DNA of 64,000 nucleotides from Ursus arctos (GCF_023065955.2 NW_026622874.1:25725772-25789771); one strand, 5' to 3'; positions 45,461 through 57,326 are shown, counted from the stretch's first letter. Notes: generated by a model from the letters alone, not told the origin. Made by a program: numbers and translations.

Positions 45461-45925
45461 AATAATATACCTCAGTTTATATCCCCTTTGGGAACATAGT
45501 TTCAGAATCTACCTGAATCACATCACAATTTGTCCCAGTAGTTTTTTCATGGTGACTCCAGGCCAAAAGAAATACCTAATATTTCCATTTACTAAATAGT
45601 TAGATCTAAATAACTTAAGTGTTTAGGTCCTGTTGGGCACCATGTAACTTCTCAAACACTGAAATCACATTGGACATGGTCCATGCCTGATTTCAGTGAT
45701 TTTCGTGTAGTATTATGTTATCTTAAAACTAATGAAAATCCATCTTCACAAATACGTAATATCAAAAGGAATGTAGCGAAATTGTGAACTACCTAGAACT
45801 AGTAGTTCGAGCAATTACATTTCTCTAAAAAATGTAAACGTAAATTCTACTGGTATTCCTATGGCACCCCACAGCATCTCTGTACACAGACTGTGTGGGT
45901 ACTTCACATATCAGCAATGACTGTT
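45461..45925. other. Unique stretch
   Basis: No gene or recognisable repeat was found. Confidence 0.4.
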
Positions 45926-45929
45926 TCTG

Positions 45930-46600
45930 TGAAAGAATGAGTAAAACATTAGTAACAGAGATTGAACACGTAACAGATAATGAGCAAGGGAGAGAAAGGG
46001 GAGTGGGGGACAGACAGAAGGTATGGAAAGCAAGAGTGAGCAACAAAAAGAGCTTTAACAGAACATAGCCTAGAGAACAAGAAAAAGACAAAGGCAGGAA
46101 GAGACAGAAACAGATGGCCAGGGAGAAAGAGACATACCAAGAGAAACAGAAAGACAAAGAGGGAGAGACAAAATGAAGAGGGAGACAAACAGACGGGGGG
46201 GGGGGGGGGGGGGGACACCCAAAAGGCAAAGAGGGGGGTGAAACAGGTTGACTAACAGTCAGGAACAGGGACATAGCAAAGTGGGGAGAGAAAGACAAAA
46301 AGAAACAGATGAACAAATGCAGGGAGACACAGGAGAGAGGATCAGACAAGGGTGAGACACCATTAAAAGACAAGGAGAGGTAAAAGGGGAAACCGTGAGT
46401 CAGAGACATAAGGAGAAACTGTCAGGGAGAAATAGGCAAAGACAGACACAGCTATCAGAAAAGGGAAGAGACAAGTGAAAGAGGAAAAGATTAAGACAGA
46501 GAGGCAGTGGGGCACACAGGAGAGAAGGAGAAAGGAAAGCAGGCAAGAAGAAAGAAAGGAACTCAGGGAGGACAGAAGGGAAGAAAAAAGAAGCTTCCTC
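45930..46600 (+). repeat. Polypurine (GA-rich) tract with a run of 20 G
   Basis: About 670 bp of almost pure purine, with GAGAGACA and AGAAAGACA-type units but no fixed period. At 46195-46214 there is an uninterrupted run of 20 G. The minus-strand frames of 194, 89 and 85 residues here are Ser/Leu/Phe/Pro-rich by composition and are not genes. Confidence 0.9.
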
Positions 46601-46679
46601 TAACACCACCTCTACCCACTGTAAAAAGGATTGTACTGATGTCGGAACCAAAGGCAAAAGAAAAAAATTAAATTTCCTT

Positions 46680-47230
46680 ACTACTTATGGTCCACTGACA
46701 ATCCTTAAAACAGGCAGAGTGACCTTCCTCTGGGAGCTCAGCTGCCTGTGTTAATACTTTGCTGACGGCCAAAGGCAATCTTAGCTTAACATTATCCCAA
46801 CCCACCCCGGATCCTGTGAGTCTACTTTAACATATAAAAATTCCTTTGAAAACTTCCTTTATCTCTACCTCCCAAGATATATGTTAGCAATCATCCCCCA
46901 AGCACATGGCCCACTGATACATCTGAAGGGTCTTGTGACTAGGGTTTTACCAGACAGTAATAAACGACCTTTTCCTAATAATAGCTAGGCCCCTCAAGGT
47001 CCTGGAACCTTGCTTCCAAAATTCCTTAGAGACGTACGCTATCCCTAACCCCCTCCTAATTTGAAAGAATTAGCCACTCCTCATAACCCCAGTACAGCTC
47101 TTACTGCCCACAGGTCATATCCCCGTGCTTTAATAAAATCTTTCTGCACAGATGTCTCAAGAATTCTTTCTTGGCTTTCGGCTGTGAACCCTAACATTTC
47201 CTACATTACCATCAATTCATTACTTAAAGG
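46680..47230 (+). mobile_element. Solitary ERV1-like LTR
   Basis: Ends 'gtgctttaataaaatctttctgcacagatg' and 'tctcaagaattctttcttggctttcgg', a recognisable ERV1-type R/U5 layout with the polyadenylation signal at about 47132-47138. A 69-residue frame (47061-47270) overlaps but is not a gene. Confidence 0.68.
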
Positions 47231-47793
47231 CATGATCCCTACTGTTAAAGAGTGCATGAAAAAGAACTAGGAATTAGCACAACCATTATTAATGATGCTT
47301 AGCTCTGAACACCAAGAGTTTTTCTGGCCATAGGGGAATCTGTCTCACTCTGCATACATTAGCAAATATAACCTACACTCTCTTACTTTAGGTACTAAAT
47401 CCTCATTGACAGAATTTCGGAGAGCTTTGTGAGCTTCCAAGGGTATCTGCTCCAAGCATCCAATATAATTCACCAGTAATTTGTTTTTCCTAGAAAGATT
47501 ATAGCCACATAAAATAAAGAACCAACTTAAAAAGAGGAAAATTTTACATTCTAATTCATTATGTTTTCAGGACACACCAGCAACACATTGTTTTTCAATG
47601 TGTTAAAAGACTACCATTAGCTGTATTTTTTTTAGCTACTTATTGAAATTCCAAAATTAATAAAGTGGTAAGTAGAGAGAATAAGTCCCAACGTGCCCAC
47701 TGTCCAGCTTCAGCAATCATTAACACTTTGCCAATATCATCGTCACATTTCAACCATAAGAAATAAAATTCTAAATATATTCATAACTTTTTT
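47231..47793. other. Unique stretch
   Basis: No gene or recognisable repeat was found. Confidence 0.4.
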
Positions 47794-47811
47794 ATTGTTT
47801 CATAATTTTTA

Positions 47812-48022
47812 TTTTTTTTTATTTTTATTTTTTAAAGATTTTATTTATTTATTTGACAGAGATAGAGACAGCCAGCGAGAGAGGGAACACAAGCAGGGGG
47901 AGTGGGAGAGGAAGAAGCAGGCTCATAGCAGAAGAGCCTGATGTGGGGCTCGATCCCAGAACGCCGGGATCACGCCCTGAGCTGAAGGCAGACGCTTAAC
48001 CGCTGTGCCACCCAGGCGCCCC
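47812..48022 (-). mobile_element. Young Can-SINE with 18-bp TSD
   Basis: Minus-strand copy ending 'gccacccaggcgcccc'. Perfect duplication ATTGTTTCATAATTTTTA at 47794-47811 and 48023-48040. The 82-residue frame at 47693-47941 reads into it. Confidence 0.97.
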
Positions 48023-48324
48023 ATTGTTTCATAATTTTTAAATGCATTTTGATTTTAAACATATTGGATTTCAATTATTTTACTGCTAATCATTATGAAA
48101 TTAACATACAAATGTTTAACCTGGGTTTCCAGAATTAGAACCTCTGTTCATAGATTCAATAAATCAATGTCTACGTATTTTCTTGGTACCTATATATCCC
48201 AGGTTTTCTAAGTATTTTACAAATGCAGATTATTCAAAATCTGTTCCAGGAAAACAAAGTGTTACCATCCAATGATCAGGATTACGTTTGTAAAATTAAG
48301 CTGGAAAATACATTATAGTTTATC

Positions 48325-48512
48325 GTATCCAGTGATTCTCACAATCGGCTACACAATATAATAAAAGCTGAAGGGCTTTAAAATATACAGATGCCCCAGT
48401 TCCAGAATTCTCATTTAGTCCGTTTAAATGCAGTCTGTACACTGAGGTGTTTTTGTTTTGAATGTTCCCCAGATGATTCTAATGTACAACCATGGTTAAA
48501 AATCACTGATCT
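48325..48512 (+). mobile_element. MER5A-like hAT-Charlie element
   Basis: 'ccagtgattctcacaatcgg', 'agggctttaaaatatacagatgcccc', 'ttccccagatgattctaatgtacaaccatgg' and 'aaaatcactg' follow MER5A. Confidence 0.82.
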
Positions 48513-48557
48513 AGTTCAGCTTCCTACCAAATGCAAAAATTCCCTACAGGAGCAGTC

Positions 48558-48696
48558 TCTCAATTTTGGCTCAGGTCATGCATGATCTTAGGGTGCATCT
48601 GGCTCTGCGCTCAGCAGGGAGTCTGCTTGGGATTTTTCTCTCTCCCAAGTGTGCTAGCGCTCTCTCTCAAATAAAATAAATCTTAAAAAAAAAAAA
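48558..48696 (+). mobile_element. Can-SINE, 5'-truncated
   Basis: Lacks the tRNA head. It begins at 'ttttggctcaggtcatg' and keeps the body, CT-rich segment and A13 tail. The flanks share AAAATCCCT-like sequence. Confidence 0.85.
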
Positions 48697-48770
48697 ATCC
48701 CTCCAATATTCGTGTGTAGTAGCCACCTGACAACCAATTCCAAAACTCACTATATCTCAGTCAGTTTAAC

Positions 48771-49210
48771 TTGTTAAAAAAAAGGAAACCACAGGCCTAA
48801 AGCAGTGTCACTTAGACCAAGTTCCCAAATTAGGGCTTAATAGTCAATCTAATTGCAGTTTTAACCTCTCTAGGAATGGGACCTTAAAAGGTCAGTAAGA
48901 AAATTATTCTTTCCATCAGCGCCAAAGAGTCTTGTCACCTGAATCCTTTCCATCCCTCAAAGAAAGATGAGGTAATCTGCATGATAAGACATCTTGCTTT
49001 TCATCCTACCAGTCTTTCCTGGAACAATCCTTTTCTTTTGCTAATAACTTTCCTGCCCACACCCTTCATCTATAAAAACCTTCCATTTTGTACAACTCCT
49101 TGGAAAGCCTCTCTACTTGCTAGATGGGAGTACTGCCTAATTCATAAATTCTTTAATAAAGCCAATTAGATCTTCAAATTCATTTGTTTGAATTTTGTTA
49201 AAGAGACTTT
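48771..49210 (+). mobile_element. ERVL-like solitary LTR
   Basis: Starts 'tgttaaaaaaaaggaaaccacaggcc' and has 'ggcttaatagtcaatctaattgcag' and 'ctctctacttgctagatggg'. The polyadenylation signal lies in 'ctttaataaagccaattagatc' at about 49152-49160, and it ends 'ttgaattttgttaa'. This is a known mammalian LTR pattern; the family name is not recalled with certainty. Confidence 0.7.
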
Positions 49211-49765
49211 AGGGCAATTTTAATTATTTGAAAGTTCCAACAAGCAAAATATGCTGCTCCATACACACCAATCAAAATTTTACCTTATATAGTCATATAA
49301 AATAATTCTTACTCTTCTTCAGTATCAGAGCTATGAAGAATCAATATGCTTTTAAAAAAACATAGTACCTGTAATCATTTACATTACTCCAGAAAAAGAT
49401 GGTCTAATGATCAGTGCTTCACACAGTAGTATTAATACCTTTCTTGCTTTATACAACTTAATATAGAACATTAACTTTTTTTGAAAGCTGTATCTTACTA
49501 GCTCATACCAAAAAAACAGGAAATCCCTAAATATTTTTTATATTAACTGTAATCATGCCACCGTTCTCCCATCCTACAGGTTTTTTAAAGTTCGCATTTA
49601 TCCCATCCTATTACACTTAATAGTAGTGGCTGATAAATGTTCAGCAAGGTAGCAGGCTGATCTTGTAGCTTTTACTAATATCTGTAATGTAAATATTCCC
49701 ATCATGGTCAATTTCAAGCTACCAACACCAAAGGTCTGGGAAGAGATGCTCCAGCACACCACTAA
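49211..49765. other. Unique AT-rich stretch
   Basis: No gene or recognisable repeat was found. Confidence 0.4.
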
Positions 49766-49769
49766 TTAC

Positions 49770-49960
49770 AACTCATCATTCTTAACTGGAGTTTCCATCA
49801 CAATCTTTAGAATCCTATTTTGAAAATACATTTCCCAGAGCATCCTACCTTGAAGATTCTGACGCAGTGTGAGTATAGACTGGAATCCAAGCATTTATAT
49901 ATTTTTTAACAATTTCTACGTGGTTCTGAGGGACACACCCAGGCAAAAAACCACTGTTTC
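49770..49960 (+). mobile_element. MER5A-like hAT-Charlie element
   Basis: 'cttaactggagtttccatcacaatctttagaatcc', 'gaagattctgacgcagtgtg' and 'cccaggcaaaaaaccactg' correspond to MER5A, with strong divergence. Confidence 0.6.
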
Positions 49961-50695
49961 AACTCATCGAGATCTTTTTTTTTTTTAATGTGTTTTCTGT
50001 CAAGAGAGACAAATTTTTAATTGCTTCATGAAACAATTTTAAACCATGCCTTGTTTTCATTAATATTTTAATTACTAAAAATATTAAACTAAAACTTTCC
50101 CTTTCAGCTGACATAAATCTGTCTTTACTCCGTTAGAAGTTGTCTAATCAGCCACAAATCCCCCTAACTATATTATCATCCATCTCACATTTTTTTCATC
50201 CTGTCCACAAACATGGCATGACAAGTTAAAAAACTGTGTTCCTGAAATGTTTGCCTATATCATTCTCCTACTCAACTAAGAAAACCAACTTCAAAAGAAA
50301 ATTAAGTGAGTTTAGCATAACTTGCTTTAGTGAATCAATATGCACTCCTAGACGATGAGCAAATTACTGAACACTCAAAAATAATACACTTAAGTAAGGT
50401 CCACTTCTGGGAAAGAAGGAGTAGCTGGAAGTCAACTAGCACACACGTTATACAACTAGAATATTGAATAATATAAGTAATCTGTTTTAAAGTAGCAAAT
50501 AAGTGCTGAAAGAACAAAACCTTGAGGTAAAAGATCCAGTTCCATAGAGAGAAGAACCTTAGAGAGGTGAGTTGACCTTCTGAAGCTGCTAAGGCTTGCA
50601 CATTGGCTTTTTTGATGCTCTGGCATAAAGCCAAGAACCTGGACTTTGCCTGTGCAAAGGACTGCAGCTGGGAGCCATATAAATCAACAATGTTT
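49961..50695. other. Unique AT-rich stretch
   Basis: No gene was seen. The 99-residue minus frame at 50335-50634 has no recognisable domain. Confidence 0.4.
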
Positions 50696-50699
50696 TTAA

Positions 50700-51000
50700 C
50701 AGAGACAAAAGCTTACATTTTAAGAAACTAAGAAAAAAAAAGAAGTTAACTCAAACCGGGAAAAGGAAGGAAATAATAATTTTCTGAAAAGAGGAAATCA
50801 ATAAAATATAAATCAAGGCAAATAATAAGGAAAAATAATGAGCCAAAATGTGGTGCTTTGAAGAGACCAGTAAAATTGATTAGCCTTTATTTATACCAAT
50901 CAGAAAAAAAGATAATATACAAATTTCCAACATCAAAATGAAAGAGAAGTTATATTACAGATCCTGGAAACATCAAAAAGATAATAAGGGACTCAAACTG
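50700..51000 (+). mobile_element. Old L1 ORF2 fragment
   Basis: 'gaggaaatcaataaaatataaatcaaggc', 'aatgtggtgctttgaagagaccagtaaaattgatt' and 'ctggaaacatcaaaaag' follow the L1 ORF2 segment between the endonuclease and RT domains. Confidence 0.68.
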
Positions 51001-51385
51001 CATCCTTCTCTTATTTGTAGAGCATGCTTGTTACCTAATGAGAGGTAAGTCTCCTTATAAATTTCTTCTTTTGCTTCTGATTGTCTTACATCTCTTTTTA
51101 AAGATAATCTGAGTTTCTGAGACTAAACTGTGTCTGATTCTGCTCTTAACAAAAACTCTGGGAGACCAAGAGTAATTATTAGCCTCTGAATGAAAGGTCT
51201 TCTAAACCCAACAGAGGCTTTGCTCATCAACAAAATTAATCAGCTGATATTTATTAAATTCCTAAAGCAAAGCAAAGGAGACATAATAAGGTTTAAGTTG
51301 AACTGCTACCAGACTCAATAAGTTAACAATCTATTTGGGGAGAAAAACATATTAATAAAAATGAAATTTTTAAACTTTAAACTAT
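51001..51385. other. Unique stretch
   Basis: No gene or recognisable repeat was found. Confidence 0.4.
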
Positions 51386-51388
51386 TTT

Positions 51389-51490
51389 GATTTTTTTTTT
51401 CAAGTAAGCTCTACACCCAATGAAGGGCTTGAACTCACGATCCTGAGATCAAGAACTGCGTGCTCCACCAACTGTGCCAGCCAGGCACTC
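51389..51490 (-). mobile_element. Old, short Can-SINE
   Basis: Minus-strand copy of about 100 bp: T-run, 'aagtaagctctacacccaatg', 'cttgaactcacgatcctgagatcaag' and 'tgccagccaggcact'. Flanks share TAAAC-ATTTT sequence. This is the old short subfamily without a CT-rich segment. Confidence 0.85.
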
Positions 51491-52040
51491 TAAACCATTT
51501 TAACCTTTAATCAACAAATAAAGAAATATCAAAAGCTCAACCTAATCAGTTATATACATGTTACACAAAGCTAAATTTATTATTTGGCTTTTCCCAAAAC
51601 TGGCTCATTCTCTTCATTGCTAATTTTTAGACAAATTATACAGCTTATTCGCTTGGTGCCTCCCTCCTCCTACTCTCTCATCTACCAATCTACAAATTTT
51701 TTCCATACTATTATTTTACCATTTTCCATAATGTTGATTATGTTTATAAATTGTACATACTCACATCTGTCCAAATCTCCCTACATCTTCCACTAGAATG
51801 TTGGTCTACCATTGGCTGATCTCTCACATCTTCCTCTCCATGTTTAAGGGCATACATGTGAGTGTATTACTTGGGATTTTTCTCTGAAATAATCTAATTC
51901 AAAAATTCAGGTAATGATTTACAGTTCTCCAGGTTTTGTCACGTTATTAAAGCATTAATCTAATTGGTTCAATGAGATGTGACCAAGTCAACTGCCCAAC
52001 AGTACCGTGCAATTTAATTCAAACTTTTTTTTTTTTTTGG
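51491..52040. other. Unique AT-rich stretch
   Basis: No gene was seen. Confidence 0.4.
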
Positions 52041-52044
52041 TATT

Positions 52045-52180
52045 ACAACAGCATTTTATGGTGACACGTGGTAGCTACACTTGGGATGATCACAGTGTAA
52101 TGTATAGTTTTTTAATCACTATTTTGTACACCTGAAACTAATATATCATTGTGTACCAATAAAATACAGGGGAAAAAAGA
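52045..52180 (+). mobile_element. L1 3' UTR fragment
   Basis: 'gtgacacgtggtagctacacttgg', 'gatcacagtgtaatgtatag' and 'acacctgaaactaatatatcattgtgt' followed by AATAAAATA are L1 3'-end wording. Confidence 0.75.
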
Positions 52181-53185
52181 TGCACTGAGATACATTACCA
52201 TCAATTTTCACAACACCAGAGATAGAAAAGTGATGACAATGATAGAGGGACAGAGAGAGTCCGACAAACTAGGAGAAAATTCATATTCACTGGAAGAGGA
52301 AACAGAATGACATCTGACTTTTTAGCAGCAAAATTCTGAGGTAAAAATAACTTCTAAAAAAGAATTTAATGCTTAATCAAACCAACCAAATTGAGAGTGG
52401 TGAACTAAAGATATTTCAGACATTCAAAGTCTTTAAAAGGTCACTATCCACACATTCTTCCTAGCCCTCAGCCCTGCAAGACGATTTATATATTACTGCC
52501 TATTGCCCTTCTCTTAGAGCATCTTTTGGCGAGCAATAGCATGGTAATTAGACAAGTTTGTGATTACTCTGGTAGACAGCATTCTGAGTTGTCATATAGC
52601 TGTACACATTACACAACTCTTTCTAGTTGCTGAAACAAACAAAAAAGATATTCCAGTCTCATATGATGATTTCAATGGACCTGAAACTTATTCACACATC
52701 CGCTTACAAGACAGAATATAAGAGCGCAAAGCTTTGTGAAAATAGGTAAAAGGGCATGTAAACAAGAGCCAAGACAGAAAGAGATCGACTTCATTTCTGT
52801 GAGGGAGCAGCTCCATGGACTTAGACGGTATCAAGCTTCCCTCACATGCCTGAGGAACATCCAATGATCCAAAACAGCAGTGAAATTTCATCCTTAAAAT
52901 CAGGTTATAGGAAAATTTCAAGATGTATGTGATCTGTGTAATCTTAATATCAAAATCTTCTGGTAGCTACCTGGAGCATTCACTTGTTGTATAGAATACT
53001 TGATTTCTGGAAGTGTCTAATAGTCAAGAAAAAAGAAACCAACAGTCTTGTTTACTTCCAAAATGCATTTCTAATCCATCCACCTAACTTGGTCTCCACT
53101 TATGTATTGACTTATTATTTCAAACCAATGTTTTGAAAGAGGTTTTGCACCAAATTTGGTTTGAACATCTTTTGAATAACCTGTT
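52181..53185. other. Mostly unique stretch
   Basis: No gene was seen. 52190-52440 has faint L1/HAL1 ORF1 resemblance ('agatatttcagacattcaaagtc') that I cannot fix. Confidence 0.35.
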
Positions 53186-53189
53186 TTGA

Positions 53190-53460
53190 TGAAATTGTTT
53201 TGAAGTTTGATATTAGGACTTTCCCATCAAACTCTCACACCTGCAAGGCTAGGCCTCTGGTTCCCTTTCAGCCACAGTCCTTCCACAGCCAGGAAGCTGA
53301 TGCAGGGCACCCTGATGGGCTGCTGAGGCAGATCAAGCTGTGTGTACCAGGCTTGTCTTGGGCAGCCACAGATGAGCAGATCTTTGCCTCAAACATTTTC
53401 TATAATGATCTATCCACTATGCATTGGAACCCATATTATGAAGCAACATAAAGTTGAATA
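53190..53460 (+). other. GC-richer island with 83-codon open frame
   Basis: The frame at 53200-53451 lies in a stretch clearly richer in G and C than its neighbours. The translation (KARPLVPFQPQSFHSQEADA..., ...WNPYYEAT) has no domain I recognise. No poly(A), TSD or splice site was spotted. It could be an old repeat, a retrocopy fragment or an exon remnant. Confidence 0.3.
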
Positions 53461-54520
53461 AAATAAAGCCCTAACTTTAAGAAATTCATGGATTAAAAGA
53501 AAACTTCAAGTAAAAAAAATTATATTGGACAACCTAGAAAAAATGGATAAATTCATAGAAACATACAATCCTCCAAAACTGAATCAGGAAGAAATAGAAA
53601 ATCTGTACAGACCAATTACTAGATAATGAAATTGAATCAGTAATCAAAAAACTTCCAACAAATGAAAGTCCAGGACTAGATGGCTTCACAGATGAATTTA
53701 CCAAACATTTAAAGAAGAGTTAATACCTATTCTCTTTAAACTATTCCAAGAAATGGAAGAGGAAGGAAAACTCCAAATTCATTATACATCACCAACATGA
53801 CCCTGATACCACAATTAGATAAAGCCATTACAAAAAAAAAAGACAAAACTTCAGGCCAATATCCCTAATGAACAGATGCAAAGATCCTCAACAAAGTATT
53901 AATAAACTGAATTCAATAATATATTAAAAAATGATCATTCACCACAATCAACTAGGGTTTATTCCAGGAATACAAGGATGATTCCATACCTACAAATCAA
54001 TCAGCATGATACATCACATTAACAAAATGAAAGATAAAAATCACATGATCATCACAACAGATGCAGAACAGCATCTGACAAAATTCACCATCCATTCATG
54101 ATAAAAACTCTCAATGAGGTGGTTTTAGAAGGAACAAACCTCAACATAATAAAGGCCTTATGTGGAAAAATCCACAGCTAACATCCTAATCATGGGGAGC
54201 TTTTATTCTAAGATCAGGAACAAGATAAGGATATCCATTCTTGCTCACTTTTATTGGAAGTCCTAGCCAAAGCAGTAAGACAAGAAAAAAAAAACAAAAG
54301 GTAACCAAATTGATAAGGAAGAAGTAAAACTATCACTATTTGTAGATAATGTGGTATTATATATAGAAAATCCTAAAGACTCCACCAAAAAACACTAGAA
54401 CTAAAAAGTGAATTCAGTCAAGTTGCAAGATACAAAATTAATATACAGAAATCTGTTGCTTCTGTACACTAACACAGAGTAGCAGGAAAAGAAATAAGAA
54501 AACAATCCCATTTATAATTG

Positions 54521-54532
54521 CACACACACACA

Positions 54533-54574
<42 letters not shown>
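54521..54574 (+). repeat. (CA)n microsatellite
   Basis: About 27 CA units with one 'ta' interruption near 54538-54540, inside L1 ORF2 sequence. The GT side gives the Cys/Val run of the minus frame at 54438-54734. Confidence 0.97.
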
Positions 54575-54576
<2 letters not shown>

Positions 54577-55930
54577 TTCTTAGGAATAAACTTAACCAAG
54601 AAGGTAAAAGACCTGTATTCTGAAAACCATAAACACTGATGAAAAAAAACTGAAGAGAACACAAACAAATGGAAAGATATTCCATGATCATAGATTGGAA
54701 GAATTAATATTGTTAAAATGTCCATACTACCCAAAGCAATCTACAAATTCAATGCAATCCCTCTCAAAATACCAACAGCATTTTTCACAGAAACAGAATA
54801 ATCCTAAAATGTGCATGGAACCAAAAAAGGCCCAAACAGCCAAGCAATCTTGACAAAGAACAAAGCTGGAGGTATCACAATCCCAGATTTCAAGATACAC
54901 TACAAAGGTGCAGTAATTAAAACAGTATGGTACTGACATAAAAACAGACACAGAGATCAACAGAACAAGACAGAGACCCCAGAAATAAACCCAAACTTAT
55001 ATGGTCAATTAATCTAAGACAAAGGGGGTAAGAATATACCCCCTTTGAGCAAAGACAGTCTCTTCAATAAATGGGCTACATGCAAAAGATTAAAACTAGA
55101 CCACTTTCTGCCACCATACACAAAAATAAACCTAAAATGGATTAAAGACCTAAATATGAGATCAGAAATCATAAAACTCCTAGCAGAAAACAGGCAGTAA
55201 TCTCTTGGGCATCAACCCTAACAACAAATTTATGGTATGTCTCCTCAGGCAAGGGAAACAAAAGCAAAAATAAACCACTGGGACTATACCAAAATAAAAA
55301 ACTTCTGCACAGCAAAGAAAACCATCAATAAAACACAAAGGCAATCTACTGAATGGGAGAAGATATTTGTAAATGATACATCCAATAAGGGGTGAATATG
55401 CAAAATACATAAAGAACTTCTATAAATCAATACCAGAAAAGCAAATAATCCAATTAAAAATGGGCAGAAGACCTGATTAGACATTTTTCCAAAGAAGACA
55501 TACAGATGGCCAACACACAAATCAAAAGATGCTCAACATCACTTATCATCAGAGAAAAACAAATCAAAACCACAATGAGACATCACCTCATGTGAATTAG
55601 AACAGCTAGTATCAGAAGAAATAGAAAGTGTTGGTGAGGATGTGAAGAAAAGGGAACCCTTGTGCACTGTTGGTGGGAATGTAAATGGATGCAATGAATG
55701 TGGAAAACAGTATGGAGTTTCCTCAAAAACCTGAAAACAGAAATACATATGATTCAGTAATTCCACTACTGGGTATTTACCCAAAGAAAACAACAACGCT
55801 AATTCAAAAAGATATATGCACCTCTATGCTTACTGAAGCATTATTTTCAATAGCCAAGATATGGAAGCAATCCAAGTGTCCAACAATAGACGAAGGATAA
55901 AGAAGGTGCAATATATTAAAAAAAGGATTT

Positions 55931-55971
55931 GATATGTGCATGCGTGCGCACGCGCACACACACACAGAGGA

Positions 55972-56012
<41 letters not shown>
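55931..56012 (+). repeat. Alternating purine-pyrimidine tract and (CA)n
   Basis: 'atatgtgcatgcgtgcgcacgcgcac' runs into (CA)n. A short 'gaggaata' unit follows, then a longer (CA)n at about 55975-56012 and the same 'gaggaata' again. The GC-alternating start is a Z-DNA-type motif. Confidence 0.93.
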
Positions 56013-56015
<3 letters not shown>

Positions 56016-56227
56016 GAATATTACTCGGCCATAAAAAAGGAGGAGATCTCGCCATTTGTGACAACAAGAATGGACCTATCAGGTATATGCTAAGTGAAAT
56101 AAGTCAGACTAAGAAAGATAAATACCATGTGATTTCACTTGAAATACCAAATGATTTCACTCATATGGAGAATCTGGAAAAAACAAAAAAGCTCACAATG
56201 GGGCCTTAGGTTAAAAAATAATAATAG

Positions 56228-56330
56228 AGGCACCTCACTGGCTCAGTTGCTGCAGTGTGAGACTCTTGATCCTGGAGCTGTAAGTTTGAGCCCCACGCTG
56301 GGTGTAGAGATTACTTTAAAAATTTTTTAA
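56228..56330 (+). mobile_element. Old, short Can-SINE
   Basis: 'ggcacctcactggctcagttg', 'gactcttgatcctggagctg', 'gagccccacgctgggtgtagag', then 'tactttaaaaatttttt'. It is about 100 bp, of the old short type, and sits directly at the L1 3' end. Confidence 0.85.
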
Positions 56331-56553
56331 ATGTTCAAAAAATTATTATTATAATGATATGATCAGTACTGTAAGAAAATTATACACAAAACTTTCATGG
56401 GAAGACAAAAATCAGAAAAGGACATGACATTTAGCTGGAGTAGGAGTTTGCTGGTTACATTTCAAGACAAAGGGCATTCAAAAACACAGAACAAAAAATC
56501 AAAAAGACAAACTTAATTGATTTATCCAGAGACTAGCATCCCTATTCCTATCT
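56331..56553. other. Unique stretch
   Basis: No gene or recognisable repeat was found. Confidence 0.4.
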
Positions 56554-56569
56554 CTGAAAATAAGTTTCT

Positions 56570-56768
56570 TTTTTTTTTTTTAAGATTTTATTTATTTATT
56601 TGACAGAGATAGAGACAGCCAGCGAGAGAGGTAACACAAGCAGGGGGAGTGCGAGAGGAAGACGCAGGCTCCCAGCGGAGGAGCCTGATGTGGGGCTTGA
56701 TCCCAGAACGCCAGGATCACGCCCTGAGCCGAAGGCAGACGCTTAATGACTGAGCCACCCAGGCGCCC
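56570..56768 (-). mobile_element. Young Can-SINE with 16-bp TSD
   Basis: Minus-strand copy with poly(T) start and 'gccacccaggcgcccc' end. Perfect duplication CTGAAAATAAGTTTCT at 56554-56569 and 56769-56784. The 77-residue minus frame at 56592-56825 is this SINE read through. Confidence 0.97.
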
Positions 56769-56784
56769 CTGAAAATAAGTTTCT

Positions 56785-57325
56785 GACAAAGAAATATGTC
56801 TCAAGTAAAAACAATTACTATACATAGAAATATTCGTAAATTTAATAGGTCAAAATGAAGCTTTTTCAGGTAAAATGTTTTTAGCTGCAAATAAAATAAG
56901 ACCTAAATAAAAATAGCTTAAACAAGAAAGAAATTTATTATCTCACATAACAAGAAGTCTGGAAATATGGCAATTCCAGGGTTCATTAATTTTGGATCAA
57001 CATCATCATCAAAGATTCGAACTCTTTCCACCTTTTTGCTCAGCCACCCTTAGCATGTCAGTTGTTCCCCTCATAGTCAGAAGATGGTTGCAGCAGCTTC
57101 AGGCATATCACCACATAACAAATGTCTAACAGGAAAGTATTTCTTCTCTTGTGTCAATTCTTATAAAAACAAGGACATCTACAAAGGCATCCATACCACA
57201 GAAATCCTCACCTCAGGTTTTGACAAAACTGTCACGTGCTCATTGCTAAACAAAACAAACAGTGGCTTAGACCAGTCATTTTAAAACCTTTTATTTCATG
57301 ACATCTTATACATACTTATACATCT
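56785..57325. other. Unique stretch
   Basis: No gene was seen. The 66-residue frame at 57084-57284 has no recognisable features. Confidence 0.4.
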
Positions 57326-57326
57326 T

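Larger units (their letters stand above)
53515..56225 (+). mobile_element. L1, 5'-truncated, ORF2 to 3' end
   Basis: ORF2 text in order: 'ctagaaaaaatggataaattcatag', 'ggactagatggcttcacag', 'ggtttattccaggaatacaagg', 'catcacaacagatgcagaa' (RT block), then 'tttgtagataatgtggta' (F-x-D-x). Later come 'caatgcaatccctctcaaaatacc', 'gggtatttacccaaag' and 'ccaagatatggaagcaatcc'. The end near 56225 has 'ctcatatggagaatctgg'. Many frameshifts are present. The CA microsatellites at 54520 and 55965 sit in it. Confidence 0.9.

Noticed and set aside
45825..46657. Minus-strand frames of 194, 89 and 85 residues
   Set aside because: They are the complement of the polypurine tract, so they are Ser/Leu/Phe/Pro-rich by composition.
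54438..54734. Cys/Val-rich 98-residue minus frame
   Set aside because: The Cys-Val run is the translation of a GT/CA microsatellite inside L1 sequence.
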